64,000 bases of DNA from Micromonospora noduli. GTDB lineage: Bacteria > Actinomycetota > Actinomycetes > Mycobacteriales > Micromonosporaceae. The notes under the pieces are model-generated. The model did no database searches. It was given only the letters and a program-made list of their open reading frames with translations, and was not told where the DNA came from. Within the stretch, counting starts at the first letter, position 1. Every line of letters begins with the position of its first letter. The stretch lies in assembly GCF_003264365.1 (NCBI RefSeq), contig NZ_PYAK01000028.1:1-64000 (forward strand), written 5' to 3'. This document shows, piece after piece, positions 63,194 to 64,000 of the stretch. Position numbers and translations under genes: made by a program.

Positions 63194-64000
63194 TCAGAGG
63201 AGGGCGGGTTCGGGGTGGGCCGGCTCGCTGGGCGGTGCCGGCGGTCGGCCGAGCGCCGGGTCGGCCGCGCCGCGCCTGGCGTGCCGGGCGAGCAGCACCC
63301 AGTTGGTGACGGCGAGGGTGCCCAGCAGCAGGCTGAACCCGATCAGCGAGGTGAGCATCAGCGGTGCGCTGACCGGGGAGACGGCCTGCTCCGTGGGGAG
63401 CAGCCCGTACGCCACCCAGGGTTGACGGCCGACCTCCCGGGAGATCCAGCCGAGGATCACCGCGATGAACGGCAGCGGCAGGGCGAGCAGGATCAGCCAG
63501 AGCGGGAAGCGCAGTCGGATGACCCAGTCCCGGAAGAGCAGGGGCAGCAGGAGCCAGACGCAGCCGAGGGTGAAACCGATCAGGATCATGAAGCCCAACC
63601 CGACGCTGGCCAGCACCGGCGGGGTGTAGTCGCCGGGGCCGAACCGCGTGGTCCACTCGGCGATCAGCGCCTGGCTCTCCGGGCCGTCGCCGCCGAACTT
63701 GGTCGGCTGCACCGCGCCCACCGGGCCGAACTGGGCGAAACCGAAGCCCTGCACCATCGTGATGGCCAGTGCTGCGGTGACCAGGCCGATCCGCAGCGAG
63801 GTGCGGAAGAGCGCGAAATCCGGGGTACGCCGGATCAGGTGCCCGGCGCTGACCGCTGCCATCAGCATCCCGCCGACCAGCAGCGCCGCCGAGACGACGT
63901 GCCCGAAGGCCATGCCGAGGCTGGGGTTGGTGAGCAGCGCGCCGAAGTCCGTGAGGTGGGCGATCCCGTCGCGGACCTCATAGCCGACCGGATTCTGGAG
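63194..64000 (-). CDS. cydA: Cytochrome bd oxidase subunit I, C-terminal part (cut by window edge)
   Basis: The last 268 residues are present; the N-terminal 200 or so, with the first haem ligands, lie beyond the right edge. Visible are LQNPVG at the very edge, MVQGFGFAQFGPVGAVQPTKF (Q-loop side), and GWISREVGRQPWVAYGLLPTEQAVS (the EVGRQPW haem/quinol signature). The Q-loop is short, as in Gram-positive CydA. First gene of cydABDC. Confidence 0.95.
   Translation of the reverse strand, partial: LQNPVGYEVRDGIAHLTDFGALLTNPSLGMAFGHVVSAALLVGGMLMAAVSAGHLIRRTPDFALFRTSLRIGLVTAALAITMVQGFGFAQFGPVGAVQPTKFGGDGPESQALIAEWTTRFGPGDYTPPVLASVGLGFMILIGFTLGCVWLLLPLLFRDWVIRLRFPLWLILLALPLPFIAVILGWISREVGRQPWVAYGLLPTEQAVSPVSAPLMLTSLIGFSLLLGTLAVTNWVLLARHARRGAADPALGRPPAPPSEPAHPEPALL

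Overview
The window looks like chromosome from a high-GC actinomycete of the Micromonosporaceae (Micromonospora/Salinispora-like). This rests on the roughly 70% GC, near-exclusive G/C third codon positions, many GTG starts, probable leaderless starts, and marker content: a conservon-type kinase/roadblock/DUF742/GTPase operon, DUF4383 proteins, a deazaflavin (F420)-type nitroreductase, a probable F420/PPOX enzyme and cydABDC. The genus is an inference; there is no rRNA in the window.

Layout. 0.3-10 kb: metG, an unrecognised minus-strand gene, then tatD-rsmA-(Uma2)-ispE, an ABC-F ATPase and two DUF4383 paralogues. 10-20 kb: a TetR regulator and a fatty-acid desaturase behind twin operators, tRNA-Gln(UUG), glmU-prs-rplY-pth, then sulfate activation (cysQ-cysD-cysN). 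20.07-20.46 kb is a gene-free island holding a terminator, two long perfect hairpins and an 18-bp tandem repeat. 20.4-28 kb: galE-galK, a CorC-like CBS protein, trpS, a 2H phosphoesterase, a YihY membrane protein with a GntR regulator, and small genes. 28-35 kb: an alpha-glucoside locus (alpha-glucosidase and LacI regulator divergent from malEFG) with CTTGCA-type operators and no ATPase gene. 35-48 kb: nucleoside uptake and salvage (BMP lipoprotein, two-domain ABC ATPase with a CTG start, two permeases, cdd, deoA, add, a uridine-kinase-like gene), interrupted by DUF4272, an rlmA-like gene, and marR facing an F420/PPOX enzyme. 48.7-57.4 kb: the conservon, convergent with two minus-strand genes. 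57.6-64 kb: padR and its partner, then cydA-cydB-cydD-cydC, with cydA cut by the window edge.

How the genes connect. The alpha-glucoside and nucleoside loci are the two complete uptake-plus-catabolism units. The conservon operon is translationally coupled and ends at strong stem-loops.

The most unusual observations are: (i) two intergenic hairpins, about 33 kb apart, with unrelated but perfectly paired arms around an almost identical 26-nt loop; (ii) a minus-strand protein next to the conservon whose N-terminus resembles a catalytically degenerate IS110 transposase and whose C-terminus repeats the tail motifs of the conservon kinase; and (iii) a matched pair of TGACATGTCA palindromes 31 bp apart between marR and the F420/PPOX gene.
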